Below, one piece after another: positions 21,970 through 34,259 of a stretch of 64,000 nucleotides of DNA. Positions within the stretch are counted from its first letter, which is position 1. The number at the start of each line of letters is the position of its first letter. The notes beneath the pieces were generated by a model. The model did not search any database, was not told the DNA's origin, and worked only from the letters and a program-made list of their open reading frames with translations. The position numbers and the translations under genes are program-made. Source of the stretch: Ganoderma boninense (Eukaryota > Basidiomycota > Agaricomycetes > Polyporales > Polyporaceae); the NCBI GenBank assembly GCA_002900995.3, contig CM035304.1, positions 975,498 through 1,039,497 of the forward strand. Reading direction: 5' to 3'.

Positions 21970-24870
21970 TTAGATCACATAGACGTCTTCCTTCTCCAGG
22001 CTGTACTCCTGGAGCTTCTTGAAGTACTCGATCCGCTCCTGGCGTTTCCGCGCTCTCTCCTACGTTGACATCAATATTCCCCAGTCAGCCTCTCGCTTCA
22101 AGTACAGGTAGATGCACGACGACGCACCTCGTCCTCGTCAGGATCAACCTCCTCGATCGCCCGCTTTTTGCCCTTGTCCTTGGACGCTGGAGGCCTGCCT
22201 CGCGACGTAGAGCGACCCCTCGAAGCCGGTTTAGCTGCAGCAGCAGCGCGTCCATTCGTAGCAGGCGCACCAGCCCCCTCCTCTGCCCCGTCCCCTGCCG
22301 GTACCCCTACCCCGCCCGCGCCCTCTCCCACGCCCACGCGCCGCACGAACAGGAGGCGTCGGCGGCGACGAGTCGCTCCCCATGCCATCATCGCCGTCCT
22401 CGTCCCCCGACCCACTCTCCGTACTCTCCGGTACATTCGCCCGTCCCTTCCCCTTGCCCTTCCTCGCCACCTCCCTCTCCTTCCCAGCGCGAGACCCGCT
22501 CGCCTCCGCGACCCGCGCCTTCTTCTTCGGCCGCTTGGGCAACAGCGCCTCGAGCCTCCGCACCGCCGCCTTGGGGTCCGAGTCCTCCTCGCTCGATTTC
22601 TTTCTCCTTCTCTTTCTCCTTTGCCGACCCCCGCGTACGCTTCTGCCCCGCAACTTTCGGCGGCTCCGCATGTGGGTCCTCGTACTCGAGCGTCGCGAGC
22701 GGCACGCGGGGCTTCGACGGGCCCGCCTTCTCTTTCTCCTTTGCCTTGCCCTTGTCCTGCGCAGCGACGGCCCTCCCCCTCGTGGCCGCAGCGCGCACGG
22801 CAGACGGCTTCTTGACAGGGCTCGGCGACTCGTCGCGCACGTTCGACCCGCCGACCCCAAGGTCGTCCGACAGCCCGCCGTCGGAGAAGTGCGGCGTGGG
22901 CAGCGGCGAGCGGTGGTGCGCGCTGCGGTGCTTGTGCGGGGTGCGGAGCGCGTGTGTCGGGCTGCCCGAGGACGACGAGGGCGACTCGAGGAGCTGGTCC
23001 AGCCCTGTCTTGCGTGCGGACGCGAGGAGGATTGGGGCGATCGAGTTCTCGGTCTCGTCGATCATGTCGTCCACCTCCGAGCTGGAACCTTCTCCAGCTG
23101 CGTCGCTTTCCGGGAGCTCGTCGAGGACAAGATGCGGCGGGCGCATGTTTTCCTTGTCGTCATTCAGGTCGTAGTCGTCCGTCGGCACGTTCTCCTTGTC
23201 CTCGTCTTCCAGCTCGTCCGAGTCCTCAAGGTGAGACGCGCCAGGGCGGACGGGGTCGACGTCCAGGTACAGGTCGTCGATGTTGTGGTCATCGTCGGAC
23301 GGGATAGGTGTGGGCAACCGGTCGGGGATGGCCACAGGAACAGAAGGAACTTCGTCAAGTGCAAGCGTGCCGAGCGGCGCGCGAGTGCCCCCAGGAGCGC
23401 GCGAAGATTCAGTGGCAGTTCGGCGTTGGCGGATGGTCTTGAGCTTCTTCTCTGCAGCAAGGAGACCGAACAGGTCGTCGTCGCTCGGAGGTGTATCCCT
23501 TTTGACGTAAACGGGGCCATGGGCAGGCTGTTTGTCATACGGCTGGTCCGAAAAGTCTGCCTGATAGCGTGCCTGCGAGCTGATTGCGACAGGAACCTGC
23601 GTTGGTGGGTGGAGAATGTACAGGCGGAGAAGACGGCGGTAGGGGAGAATACGTTCGTGAGACATCCATGTTCCATTTGCGGATGCTAGTGGGGTGTCGA
23701 CCCCGTTCAGCAGGCCGCAAGGAGGCCTCGAGGGTCGGGAGACGCCCTAGTGGAGTAGACTCGACTGGGATTGGGGCGCGGACGATCCGTGCAGGAGACG
23801 GGGTGAGGAGGAGCGCCTTGGCGGCTTCCGATGTCGTGCTATCGTCGTCCGCAATAGGTATCGACTCTGGTGAACTTGGGCGGACGCTGACAGGGAACGA
23901 CGAGGGAGGCAGCGAGCCGAGTGGCACATGGCGGGTAGCGCGAGGGATACGAGGGCGGGCCGCCTGTCGTTCAAGGGTTGGAGATACAGGGGAAGGAACA
24001 GGAGGAGCGTTCTCATCAACGTCTTCTTCTGTGCTGTGGCGATCTGCGAGGTAACCATGTCAGAAAACGAAAGAGACGCGGAGTTTATCAGAAGGATGAG
24101 TGACTGGACGCTCGACATGACAGTTGGCAGGATCCATGAAGCAGTAGCAGCTAAGCAACTGATATACGGCGCTCGGGGCCGTCGGGCGTCCTAACTACAC
24201 TCCGCGGAATAGGGATGAACCAGAGGTTTCGCGCAAGGTCTTGCGAGGCATGAACGCCACTGCAGCAAGTTACGCAGCCCGGTGCCATGAATGGCAGCCA
24301 CAAACAGGAGTGTCGCGGATCGAGCACGAGAAGAAAAAGAAACGAATGAAGAAATTGTATGGAAACGCTCACCTGAAACTGTATCCCCTGCGACAGGTAG
24401 GGAGACGCGCTTGACTGGAGACAGAGCCGGAGGGACTGGATGTGGGTCGGTCATAGGGAGGGATGGACGAGGAGCATGACACTTACGACTTGTGAGTATC
24501 TTGGGCACAACTTTCCTCGGCCGTCCTCGCCCTCGTTTCGGAGGCGGAGCGTCGTGGTTGACGCCAGTTTCAACCGGGCCACTCGCCAGTCGTGCCTCCT
24601 CTTGTGGCACTGCGGCAGGAGCTTCGGGATGTCCAACACGTCTATGACGCGTCCCATACAAGAGAGCATCTGGGTGCTCATCAACGTCGTCGACATCACG
24701 CGGGCTCGTCCACTTTTACATCCCTCCCTCTCTTGCTCCGGCGCACTCTCGCCTTGATTTCCACCACGGGGACAAGTTCGGGTTTCGCGGCGCGAGTGAC
24801 CTTCGGTTTGGGCTTCTGGGGTGTGTTTCCTGGCGTCTTGTCTTGCAATACGGGTCGCCGTCGCGTGCGC
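21970..24870 (-). CDS. AT-hook protein with KEN boxes and D-box-like motif
   Basis: I do not recognise a named family. The N-terminus is MRTRRRPVLQDKTPGN, in which RPVL...N resembles an APC/C destruction box. A clear AT-hook (KRGRGRPRKVV, about 24520) follows; introns at about 24488-24430 and 24370-24050 join in phase (TS|LPPALSP; TVS|DRHSTEED). The long middle exon is Ser/Pro/Asp/Glu-rich and contains DKENVP and DDKENM, two KEN-like degrons only about 12 residues apart. Lys/Glu- and Gly/Arg-rich stretches follow, and the last intron (22058-22128 region, donor GTGCGT) leads to a conserved-looking tail, RKRQERIEYFKKLQEYSLEK then EDVYVI and stop. I infer a chromatin-bound protein whose level is cell-cycle controlled. 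The frame breaks near 22610 (GAGAAA repeat) and 22276 (C run), and one junction near 24715 and one near 23630 are unresolved. Confidence 0.6.
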
Positions 24871-25295
24871 ATGGCGGATTATGGAGGAGGACGGGAAACG
24901 AGGTGGTGGTCGGAGTGTAAGGAGCGTACGGACGCGACGCGACGAGGATGCGGACCATGTGACGCCTCCACGTGCTATGAAGCGCCCAATTTCCTTGTTG
25001 TCCGACTGCTGCTCGGACTGCAACTTGAATTTGTCGACGATCTAGCCTTACCCAAGGTTTCCCCAAAGTTTCCCCTTCATGTGTTTCTGCCAATGTATGC
25101 CGATGAGGGGAGAGGCTCGAGTAGCACTTCCACATATTGCGACCTTACCACTTCAATCTGTCACATTATCGGACACTTATGCGACATGAAAAGCTTGCTC
25201 CTACGTCATGTCTACAGTCTGGACTTAAACAGCGAGTACTTAAGTACATAAGGTCTACTTGGGTTCTACTACGACTCGGAACGAACTTCGACGAA

Positions 25296-27039
25296 CTATG
25301 CCGATATATCAGCCCCGCCCCAAGCCCTCGAGGCGCCGTCATCTTCTCCCACTGGTACGTCTTCAACGTCATCATCGCCTTCCTCTGACCCAACAGGGGC
25401 TGTGTGAAGCGGCTCCCCAAAAGGACGCAACGAAGCGCGGGAGCGTGCTCCTGGCGCCGTCGACGGCGAAATGCACACCTCCGGCCGAGGACACGATCGT
25501 CGACAGCATCCGCCTGTGGTTGACCTGGCGGAGGTTGAGGATGAAGCGACACGTGAGGATAGACGAGATGCTGCGGAACGCGCGGCGACGGTCAACAGAC
25601 TCAGAAACTGAGGAGGAGGAGGAGGGGAGACTGGCGGCTCACGGGTCGATGAAGATGGTGACATAGCTCGCTTTGGCATCTATTGCATCGAGCTACCGAA
25701 GAGGATGATCAACGTATCCTCACTCGAAGGAGTTACGGAAATGTCACTCACGGAAGCCGCGGTGAGGATGATTTGCAGGACGTTCAACAGAGCCAGGATG
25801 CTAGACACTCTGCGTGAGCGAGCCATTCCGAGACAGGGCCCGAAGGATGCTTTACATGAAATACAGGCTTCCTGTGGGTAGGGCGTAAGATGGAACCGAT
25901 ACAGACCACATGTGCTGTCACGCACCGTCGCGCAGCAAGACGCTTCCCCAGTGTTTCGCGACCCATCTCGAACCTGCAGACTCTATTCCGCCATGTAATG
26001 GCTACGACAATAGCCTCCGCGGCAATGAGAGCAGTCCGGGAGATCACGGTAGCTGGGTATAGAGCACCTGATCAGTCCTGGAAAGGCTCACAAGTGACAA
26101 GGTATCACCTACTCCTATGACACGCATGAGCGAGTGGTTTTCCATGCAGTCTGGTGAGCAATGAGCAATGTACCTAAGGGTCCACTGAGAGGAAAGCGTA
26201 TTGATGTTGCTGCAATACAACGGGCTCGGGAGAACCTCCACTTTGGTGAACCTCCCGCCATACATAACCTATTCTCGATGCTAAGCCGAAATGCAGGCAA
26301 CGTTAGCCCGACTCGAAGGCGCAACTCACCAGACTGATGACAATTGGTACAGTAGAGAGAAGCGACACAGCGAGCGTTGGTATCACCTTTCGCCCGGATA
26401 CCGCGTACACGCGAAATGCCGAGAACACTGCAGAGGACACAATCAGATAGTGAGTAGTACCAGGTTGTATGGCTGTGACTATGACTACGTACTGCCGATA
26501 GAGAAACGCGAGAGCAAGACTGCAGCGTTCCCCGCCCAGACTGCGAGGTGACAACTAGGTGGTATGGCGGATGTGAGCACACTAGCAGGGAAGGAGATAA
26601 GGTGTCATTCAGCATATTACCTCTGTAGGTGCGTAAATGACTGCACGTCACAAACGAAAGTGTAGATTGCTTACCCATAGTGACAACGGGAAAATAGTCA
26701 CGGTGTTGAACACTACGCCTATCATCAACGGAAAACGGCTGAACGCGTAAACAAGGGATCCTGCGTTGAGACCCCCCGCAGCGTTCCAAACGCAGGCGAA
26801 TTCTTGGTCAAGGCACAGCAGCCAGTCGAAGAAGAGGATAGCTGCGAGGTTGTGAGCACAAGAGCATGCGCAAAAACACGACATTTCCGAGACATACTGA
26901 GCGCGGAGTTGCCGCAATAGATCGTCGTGAACCTATCAGAAGGTTACAAACGTCAGGTACGACGGCAAATCTGGAAGAGATTCGTACGGCCCACTCACAG
27001 AGACGACAAATCTTCCGCCGAGAGCGTTGTCGCGGCCAT
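25296..27039 (-). CDS. DUF6533 membrane protein, copy 1 (two frame breaks)
   Basis: DUF6533 proteins are basidiomycete multi-pass membrane proteins of unknown function. The start is MAATTLSAEDLSSL (27039) with donor GTGAGT. Exon 2 is short, with TTIYCGNSAL. The signature exon reads AILFFDWLLCLDQEFACVW, followed by LNAGSLVYAFSRFPLMIG. Further exons give TALIAAEAIVVAITWRNRVC, SSILALLNVLQIILTAAS, KASYVTIFIDP and SISSILTCRFILNLRQV. Hydrophobic segments suggest 6-7 transmembrane helices with a cytosolic tail. Two one-base insertions in homopolymers shift the frame: C4 at 25946-25949 (after RETLG) and A4 at 25419-25422 (in the FGEP motif). It lies behind the AT-hook gene on the same strand. Confidence 0.78.
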
Positions 27040-27339
27040 TGCCTCGTAGTGAACTCGATCGACTGCAGCGAGGCGTAGGCGTGGACGAGGGCCAACGATA
27101 GCTCGGACGGACGACCCACGACTTAAGCAGATACTGTGGGGATATAGGCGTCATGTTCGCTTCCGGGGAGATATGCGTTGTGATTGGGATTGGCTCAGGA
27201 TAGGCGTACTTAGCTAGAAGTCTGCAGCGTCCTCGCAACGCGACGCACTCTCACGGAGAGGCATAAAGCGCTTCCCACAGACATCCGGTAATTCTGGCGG
27301 CTACCGGGTCCCGACAGATCGTCGTCCGCTCCCCGCATT
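27040..27339. other. Upstream region of DUF6533 copy 1
   Basis: A sequence near 27253-27272 (GGAGAGGCATAAAGCGCTT) resembles the 14-bp block found upstream of copies 2, 3 and 4 at a similar distance from the start. Otherwise I see nothing. Confidence 0.25.
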
Positions 27340-28540
27340 GACGATAGACTTAGCGACGGTGAAGAACCAGGTGCGACAAATGTCATTTAAGCCTGCGTCG
27401 AGGAGCTCGGATGGGACGAGCCAGTTTTCAGGTGATACCTGAGACTTGCAGCTCCCTCTACCTGCTCCTGCCGTTGATCTTGGAGGGTTCGCAGGTTGAA
27501 CCGAGGGCTATGGCGAGCAAGTTCTTCTCGGACGACGGAGTCGATCGCATCCAGGATGCCATAGGATGCCATCCTAACTTATGTGTGGATCGGGCCGAGC
27601 AGAGGTGAAGTCAGTTAACGGAAAACAGATACACGATCCTGGTGATATACGACGCACCGGGTGCCACCACATGAACCATCACAGCATGTGCATGAACCTC
27701 GAAGAGCAGCTCTGTGGGAAGAGGGGCAGAGCGTCGGCGGTCAGAGATTGCGCAACGCTGGATAACATGGGAAGTCGTACATTCGATCTGGCGGACCGGA
27801 ACTTGTTCTCTTCTTACCTATCCGCGTAGATAACGCGGTTCCGTATGCTAGAGTGCGTTTAGATCCCACACATCGTGTGTCGAACACACCGAGATACCTG
27901 CTGATAGGTTTGGTAATCTCAGTCTGACTCTCGACGTGCGCTATCTTCACGATATGTTAGTCCAGGGAATCGAACGCTTTCTGCATCGAAGGCGCATCAG
28001 CAATAGCGAGGTTGAAGACTACGAGCAGGACGGATTCTGGGGTTTTGAATAGTGCTCGGAAGCTTCGCAGCGAGCCCTCCTTCTCTATCATCCACAGCGG
28101 CTTTGGCGGGCACACCAGCCCGAGCTTCTTACCGGGCACTGGGCAGCCAAGTGACGGCGAAAGGAGCTTCGGGGTGGCAGAGTGGAGTCCGCGACGTCGT
28201 CGCATACGAGGTAGTGTGGATGTACTCACCGACAGCCTCGGGTTACGGAGTATGCTTCCCAACGTATTTTCTTGCAGGACCTCTCCCCGTCATGAGCACA
28301 CTGCAGGGTATGTGAGGGGGAAAAACAAGCCTGAGGTCTAGATGGGACTCGCCGACTCGACCACGCCTGACAGAGAAGCGGTCCGAGTTCTGCCGAGTTA
28401 CTAAGCGCCAAACATTCGTGTTGCTGGGATCCTGCTCTTCGACATTCGCCATCGTCGCTGCCGCTACAACAAACGTTGGCTGAGGGCTCCCCTCGAAGAC
28501 CATTGTTTTCTTCATCGTTCTTCATTTTCCTCCATAGCCT
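27340..28540 (-). pseudogene. Relic of the coiled-coil gene at 46589-48048
   Basis: Translated pieces on the minus strand line up in order with the intact gene. IEKEGSLRSFR (28090 region) matches ERMKGSLGSFG. SVLLVVFNLAIADAPSMQKA (about 28000) matches SVLSMISNLAFADVLEIQKT. IAHVESQTEITKPISR (27900 region) matches IQVGGQAEIANSISR. YGILDAIDSVVREELARHSP (about 27560) matches GILEEIDAIVREEVERQRP. Frame shifts and stops separate the pieces, so this is an old duplicate in decay. It sits between DUF6533 copies 1 and 2. Confidence 0.7.
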
Positions 28541-29080
28541 CACACTACGATCTCAATTGCAGAAAATCAAGCATCTCCTACTTTCATCGCACTGAGCTCG
28601 TCTTCGCCGCATGTCATCTGAGTGGATTGACTGATATCCCTCGGTAAACGCACTTAAGTCGTTACCCGTATGAGTGACAGGGTACGCACCACCCGGTGGA
28701 TGATGCATAATAGTACATTCCAGTGGAGCGGAACACGACTATGAAATTTGGGCATGTTTCACAGGGAGTATAATACATGGTACGTAAGCAACTGTGCGGC
28801 CGCTCACACAAAATCAGAGCCCCTTTGCGGGGATGTGCGCGTGTGCCAGCGTGCTCCGCGCGCGAGTCGCCCTTTGTGGGAACGTAGACTACAGCATACT
28901 GGGCCGATGAGAAACACGGATTTGGATTGTTTCAACCATCGGATCTGCCAAGGTACTCGCGTATGTTCATGGGAAGCAGGGGACAGAGTCTCCATCGATG
29001 CATGGGTGCCCGGGGTCGCTGACGATAGGCTGACCCTGTATCCCTCTGACTAGGGTTCTACAACTCGGAACACCAGCGAA
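28541..29080. other. Spacer between coiled-coil relic and DUF6533 copy 2
   Basis: No recognisable coding sequence. The right end is the 3' flank of DUF6533 copy 2. Confidence 0.3.
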
Positions 29081-30818
29081 CTACGCCGATATGTCAACGC
29101 CGGCTCGCGCTCTCGAGAAGCCATTCGTGCTCCCAGAACATTCTCCCATCTCCCCGAGTTCCATCTCATCTTCTTCATCCGACCCGACCGGGGCAGCGTG
29201 AAGTGGTTCTCCGAAGGACGCGATGAAGCGCGGAAGCGTGCCCCGGGAGCCTTGTGCCGCAAATTCTACATCGCCGCCTGAAGACATCGTCGAGGGCATC
29301 CTTCTGTTGTCAGCGTTGCGGAGGTTGAGGATGAAGCGGCATGTGAGAACAGACGAGATCCTGGGGAGTTCGTGGTCTAGTTAGTATATGATACTGCGTG
29401 ATGAGGCTCGGACAGGGCAGTGAACGACTGCTTGAAGCTCACGGGTCGACGAAGAGCGTAACATAGCTCGAGTTGTCATCTATGGTGTCGATCTGCGAAT
29501 GGGGATGAAGACATGGACCTTGTAACTAGAAGATATCACTTTAGGAATACAGTGTACTTACGGAGACAGCGGTCATGACAATATGCAGGACATTCAACAA
29601 CCCCAGAACGCTGGACACTCAACATGAGACTAAGGTCCCTCAATAGCACCTCGATGGCTCACATGAAATAGAGGCTTCCTGTGTTTATGACGGAGTAAGC
29701 TGCGAGTATCTGTGCCGAGTAGACGCGGGATGACGCACCATCACGCAGTAAGACAGTCCCCAATGTTTCCTGATCTCTCTCAATCGTTTTAATTCTATTC
29801 TGCCATGTGATGGCTACGACGATGGATTCGGCTGCAATGAGGGGAATGCGGGAGATCATGGTGACTGGAAAGCATTGTATCAGTGGCGACAAAGAGGGGA
29901 AAGGACCACATACTCCTGTACATTAAAGATTTGTTAGTATCTAGTTTTCACGAAGTCGCAGACTGAATTTAATGTACCTCAAAGACCATTGAGGTGAAAG
30001 TGAAACAATGGCACTGCAGTTGAAAGGGCTTGGCAAAATTTCCACCATGGTGAACCGAGAGTAGACAATCTGTTTTGAAAGTCCAATCGCGATTCCAACA
30101 AAATTAAGCTGGAGACACTGCTTACCAGGGTGTCGACGATAGTCACGGCGGAGAGAAGAGACACGATGAGCGTTGGTGCGATTTTTCGTCCCGACACCGC
30201 ATACACACGCAACGCCGAGAACACTGTGGAATACACAATCAGCTCCTGACATCTAGTGGACACTGAGAACGCATACCAAGGATCGCAAAACGCGGGAACA
30301 GGACGCAAACGTTCTGCACCCAAGCAACGAAGTGACAACTGTTGCAATATGGCAAATATAAGGATTATAAAAGTGGAGGAGATAGGGTGGAATTGTTGAC
30401 ATTACCTCTAGAAGTGCATAAATAACGGCAGTTGGTTGATGAAGAACTGAATTACTCACCAGTCTCGGCAGCGGGAAAATCGTTGTGATGGCCAACACGA
30501 GATTTATCATCAACGGGAAGCGGCTGAGGGCATACACGAGGGATCCAGCGTTGAGGCCTCCTGACAGCTTCCAAACACAGGCGAACTCTTGGTCAAGGCA
30601 GAGCAGCCAGTCGTAAATGAGGATTGCTGCGAGGTGAAGATGATAAGTACGCGGCCTGGGAGAACACAAGCATTTCTAACATACTGAGGGAAGCATTGCT
30701 ACAGTTTACGCTGGTAAAGCTGTTTCGGAGTAATTTGAGGGAAAATTTCGAAGAGATCCATATACTTTACTCACAGGGAGGACAGAGCGGCGGTCATAGA
30801 TGTTATTGCCAACGCCAT
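29081..30818 (-). CDS. DUF6533 membrane protein, copy 2
   Basis: Same plan as copy 1. The start MALAITSMTAALSSL (30818) has donor GTGAGTAA. The signature exon reads AILIYDWLLCLDQEFACVW, then LNAGSLVYALSRFPLMINLV. Then come FAWVQNVCVLFPRFAILG joined to VFSALRVYAVSGRKIAPTL, ISRIPLIAAESIVVAITWQN, RDQETLGTVLLRDG, LALLNVLHIVMTAVSVS, SYVTLFVDP, and a tail with LTCRFILNLRNADNRRMPST, SFGEPLHAAP and RARAGVDISA before the stop. The C-terminal exon is uninterrupted. I did not find a forced frame break, though not every junction was resolved. The upstream flank carries a 14-bp element shared with copies 3 and 4. Confidence 0.8.
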
Positions 30819-31842
30819 TGAAACCGATCGAATTGACTGCAGTGAAAGATGGGTGTGAAGGCGGGGGAGAATGAGAATGCGGGTGCCAACTGGGATTGCG
30901 AGCCACTCACAATTTAAAGAGGGATTGTGCGAATATCAGCACCGCCCTGAGCACTGTCTGGACTTCAGGAGTGGGATTAGCTGTATGGCTGTATATAGCT
31001 TTGACATGCCCTCCGATGCAACACATACCGCCGGGATGGACAGCGGAGGGAATACGAAGCCGCTTCGCGCTAATGGATGACCGTGAATCAATGTTTGAAG
31101 TCTTCTCTGATCTACGTGATCAACAGGTCACCTTACCCTGCCGGAAATTCCAAGGGGTCGTTCGTAGTTGTGATATACACATACCAAGCATAGTTTATAA
31201 GGAGCTATAATAAAGAAGTGACTGTCAGTAGTAGCATAAATCTCTGCGGACGCGTATGGCATAGTAGTCTAGCTCTAAAAAAGCGGAGATAGTACCTAGG
31301 CTCTATCGCCGACACATGTTCCGAAGCAGGTGTCAGCCATTGCAAGAAGAAGTTCAGCGAAACCTACGGCCCCTGCAAGTTCTCATACATCGACGGCAGG
31401 AGTGATCCGAGCAGTAAGCCCGGTGATAGTTCCGAAAATCTATAGTTAGTACTAACCATTCCGACATCTCATCGACGACATGAAGGTATGGCGTGCGGCA
31501 CAGCTCTCGCTCCAGGGATATGAATGCCATGGTGCATGAGGCAGGTCAGTGGCTGGTTCGATGCTTGGAGATTGTCACATCGGTCAGTATTTGCCGTACC
31601 CTTCCTTTTGCCTTTCCTTTCTTATCTCGGCAGTACATCAATTTCATCTCACGAATCGTTCGGCCTTGACAATCTAGCGGATTATCTAGCGGATGAATTC
31701 ATGTTGTATCTTGCAGTCGAACCAATCATTATGCCACAGCGGGAAGGAAATACCAATGCATAGTATGGATAAGGCACTCAACGGGATCTGTATTGATATG
31801 TCGATGCCATCCCACACTTTTCGAAGAGCTAATGCATACCTT
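30819..31842. other. Spacer between DUF6533 copies 2 and 3
   Basis: Contains the upstream region of copy 2, including the 14-bp element at 31046-31059, and the 3' flank of copy 3. Small frames show no recognisable domain. Confidence 0.3.
31046..31059 (-). promoter_or_regulatory. Conserved 14-bp upstream element, DUF6533 copy 2
   Basis: GAGGGAATACGAAG on the plus strand (CTTCGTATTCCCTC as read toward the gene), 228 bp upstream of the start at 30818. It is identical in copies 3 and 4. Confidence 0.4.
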
Positions 31843-33542
31843 CTACGCTTCATCTTCGCCGTTGTCCTCCGATGCGGCCTGGGCAGCATGAAGCGGCTCT
31901 CCAAAGGACACAATGAAGCGTGGCAATGTGCTCCTGGATCCCTGCGCCGCGAAGTGCACGTCCCCGCCCGAAGGCAAGGTGGACGACATCCTACTGTGAT
32001 CGACCTGGCGCAGGTTGAGAATGAAGCGGCACGTGAGGATGGACGAGATGCTGAAGAACAAGGAACACACCGTGGGGATGAGTATCAACGGACGCGGATG
32101 CAGAAGACTGGCGGCTCACGGGTCGAGAAAGATGGTGACGTAGCTCGCTGACGCATCTACCAAGTCGATCTACCAGACACTAGAACGCGCTACTTAAGGA
32201 GATACGTTACTTACCGAGACGGCTGTCAGGATTATATGCAGGGCGTTCAACAGTGCCAGGACGCTAGAAATCCACATGAATATTGCGTATCTAGCCCAAA
32301 GTATTGCGTGGCTTACATAAAATACAGGCTTCCTGTGCGCAGTTCTGAGTAAGCAAGGAGGGAAAATGTGTGGATGTACCACCACGCACCGTCACGCAGC
32401 AAGACAGCTCCCAGTGTCCAATGGTCCTCCTTGAAGTCGGGCTTGCAGACTCTATTCTTCCATGTGATCCCCACGACGATGACTTCGGCCGCAATGAGGG
32501 GGATCCGGGTGATCAGAATCGCTGAGGCGGCGCGGGGTGTGTCAGCGCGGGCCACAGACAAAGAAGACGTCGCATACCCCTATGCGCGGGACGAGGCTCG
32601 TCTGATGAGCGGACTGTTCCTTTCAGGCGACGACCGAGTCGGAGGAGCGAGCATACCTGAAGTTCCACTGAGGGGATATTCTAGTGATGTCGCTGCAGTT
32701 GAACGGGCTCGGCAACATCTCCACTGCGGTGAATCCACCGTTGACGATCTATTTGCAATGTTCAGCCAAAATATCAATATCGAACAGGATTGGCCTGGAA
32801 CGCTCACCAGGCTGTTGATGATTGGGGCAGTAGAGAGAAGCGATACGAGGAGTGTTGGTGCAACTTTTCGCCCGGATACCGCGTAGACACGGAATGCCGA
32901 GAACACTGTAGAATGCACGGTCAGCATCTGAGCAGTACAGTAGACTGAGTGGCAGGAGACGTGTACTGAGGATCGAGATGCGCGAGAGTGTGTCGAAAAC
33001 TAACACCGCCCAGTCAACAGAGCGACAGCTGCGTAGCGCAACAGGCGTGAGTATCCTTCAAGGAAGCAAGGGCGATGAGCCACAATTAGGGGATATACCT
33101 CTATAAGACAGTGTAAGCCACGTTATTCGGCGAGGGAGAGGCCTGATTAATGATTACTTACGGATAAGGATAACGGGAAAATCGACGCGGTGCTCAGCAC
33201 CATACCCATCACGGGCGCAAAGCGGCTGAGCGCATAGACAAGGGATCCTGCATTGAGACCCCGGTGCAGCCTTCCAGATGCAAGCAGATTCTTGGTCGAG
33301 GCAGAGTAGCCAGTCGTGCAATAAGAGAGCTTCGAGATTAAGATTATCAGCATCAGCACAGGGACGGGTGAGAACGAGTGATTTCCTACATACTGAGGAC
33401 GGCGTTGTCGCAATTGATGGTGGTGAATCTGTTGGAATGGTGCTGAGGTCAGGCGCGATGACGAGAATGGAGTATGGCCGAGCTCCGTACACGGAACTCA
33501 CAGGGAGGAGAGAGCTTCCACAGAGGATGTCAGTGAGGCCAT
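31843..33542 (-). CDS. DUF6533 membrane protein, copy 3 (frame break)
   Basis: The start MASLTSSVEALSSL (33542) has donor GTGAG. The signature exon starts ALLLHDWLLCLDQESACIW, then shifts by one base at about 33258-33272 before LNAGSLVYALSRFAPVMG. Other exons give VFSAFRVYAVSGRKVAPTL, ITRIPLIAAEVIVVGITWKN, ALLNALHIILTAVSVS and SISSILTCRFILNLRQVDHS, with tail SGGDVHFAAQGSRSTLPRF and FGEPLHAAQAASEDNGEDEA before the stop. Its tail is nearly the same as in copies 2, 4 and 5. If the single break is real, the copy would be non-functional after the first helix. Confidence 0.75.
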
Positions 33543-34259
33543 TACGGCGCAACAGACCTCATTGACTGCACGGAACGGAGGTAGGAGGTGAGCGGGGATT
33601 CGGGCGGGCCATGGGGGCGGTTCGTGGACTTTTGAGCCGCTCACCGCGATTTATGCGGAAACAGAGTGGGAGTTTCAATGCACTTCGGGAATCGGGTTCG
33701 TTCTGGATGTGCGAGGCCAGCTTTGAGACGTGGTTCTGGCGCAAGGTACCCGCCTGGTAGACAAAATCATCAGATAGGAAGAACCCTGCATGTGCGGTGG
33801 AGGGAATACGAAGCTCTTGAGCATTGATAGATAATCAAATGTACTGCATTGAATGTCCCTCGATCTACGCCGCGTGTGCAATCTACAGAGGAGAGGTAGG
33901 GGAGCGCAGAAAGTGGAACCCGAGAGTCGACGGGATGCCGTAATGGATGTACCTGGGCAACTCGAGCAACGTGACCGGGGCAAGAAGTCATGAGATGATG
34001 TCGAACTCACGGCTCATAAAATAGAGCCAGACGACGATCATCACCCAAGATTCTCCCTGGATGCCCGATCTGAAGAACCTACGGTGCGTTCGTGATCTGT
34101 GGGAAGAGGACGTACCACCGACCTCCTGATGATCTGCCGAGGATGAACGAGCAGGGCGAGCAGGATAGGGCTACTGACGTGTCGCTATGTTGGGTACATC
34201 TTTCTTTCCGCGGATGCCTTTACCCTCGCGTCTGTGGAAGACTACCCTGGTTTATTTGA
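33543..34259. other. Upstream region of DUF6533 copy 3
   Basis: It carries the 14-bp element (33800-33813) within a longer stretch (about 33700-33850) that resembles 38755-38900 upstream of copy 4, so the duplication included the flank. Confidence 0.4.
33800..33813 (-). promoter_or_regulatory. Conserved 14-bp upstream element, DUF6533 copy 3
   Basis: GAGGGAATACGAAG (plus strand), 258 bp upstream of the start at 33542. It is extended to GAAGCTCTT in common with copy 4. Confidence 0.4.

Noticed and set aside
22065..23689. Long plus-strand frames (369 and 435 codons)
   Set aside because: Antisense shadows of the AT-hook gene, whose splice sites and KEN/AT-hook motifs are on the minus strand.
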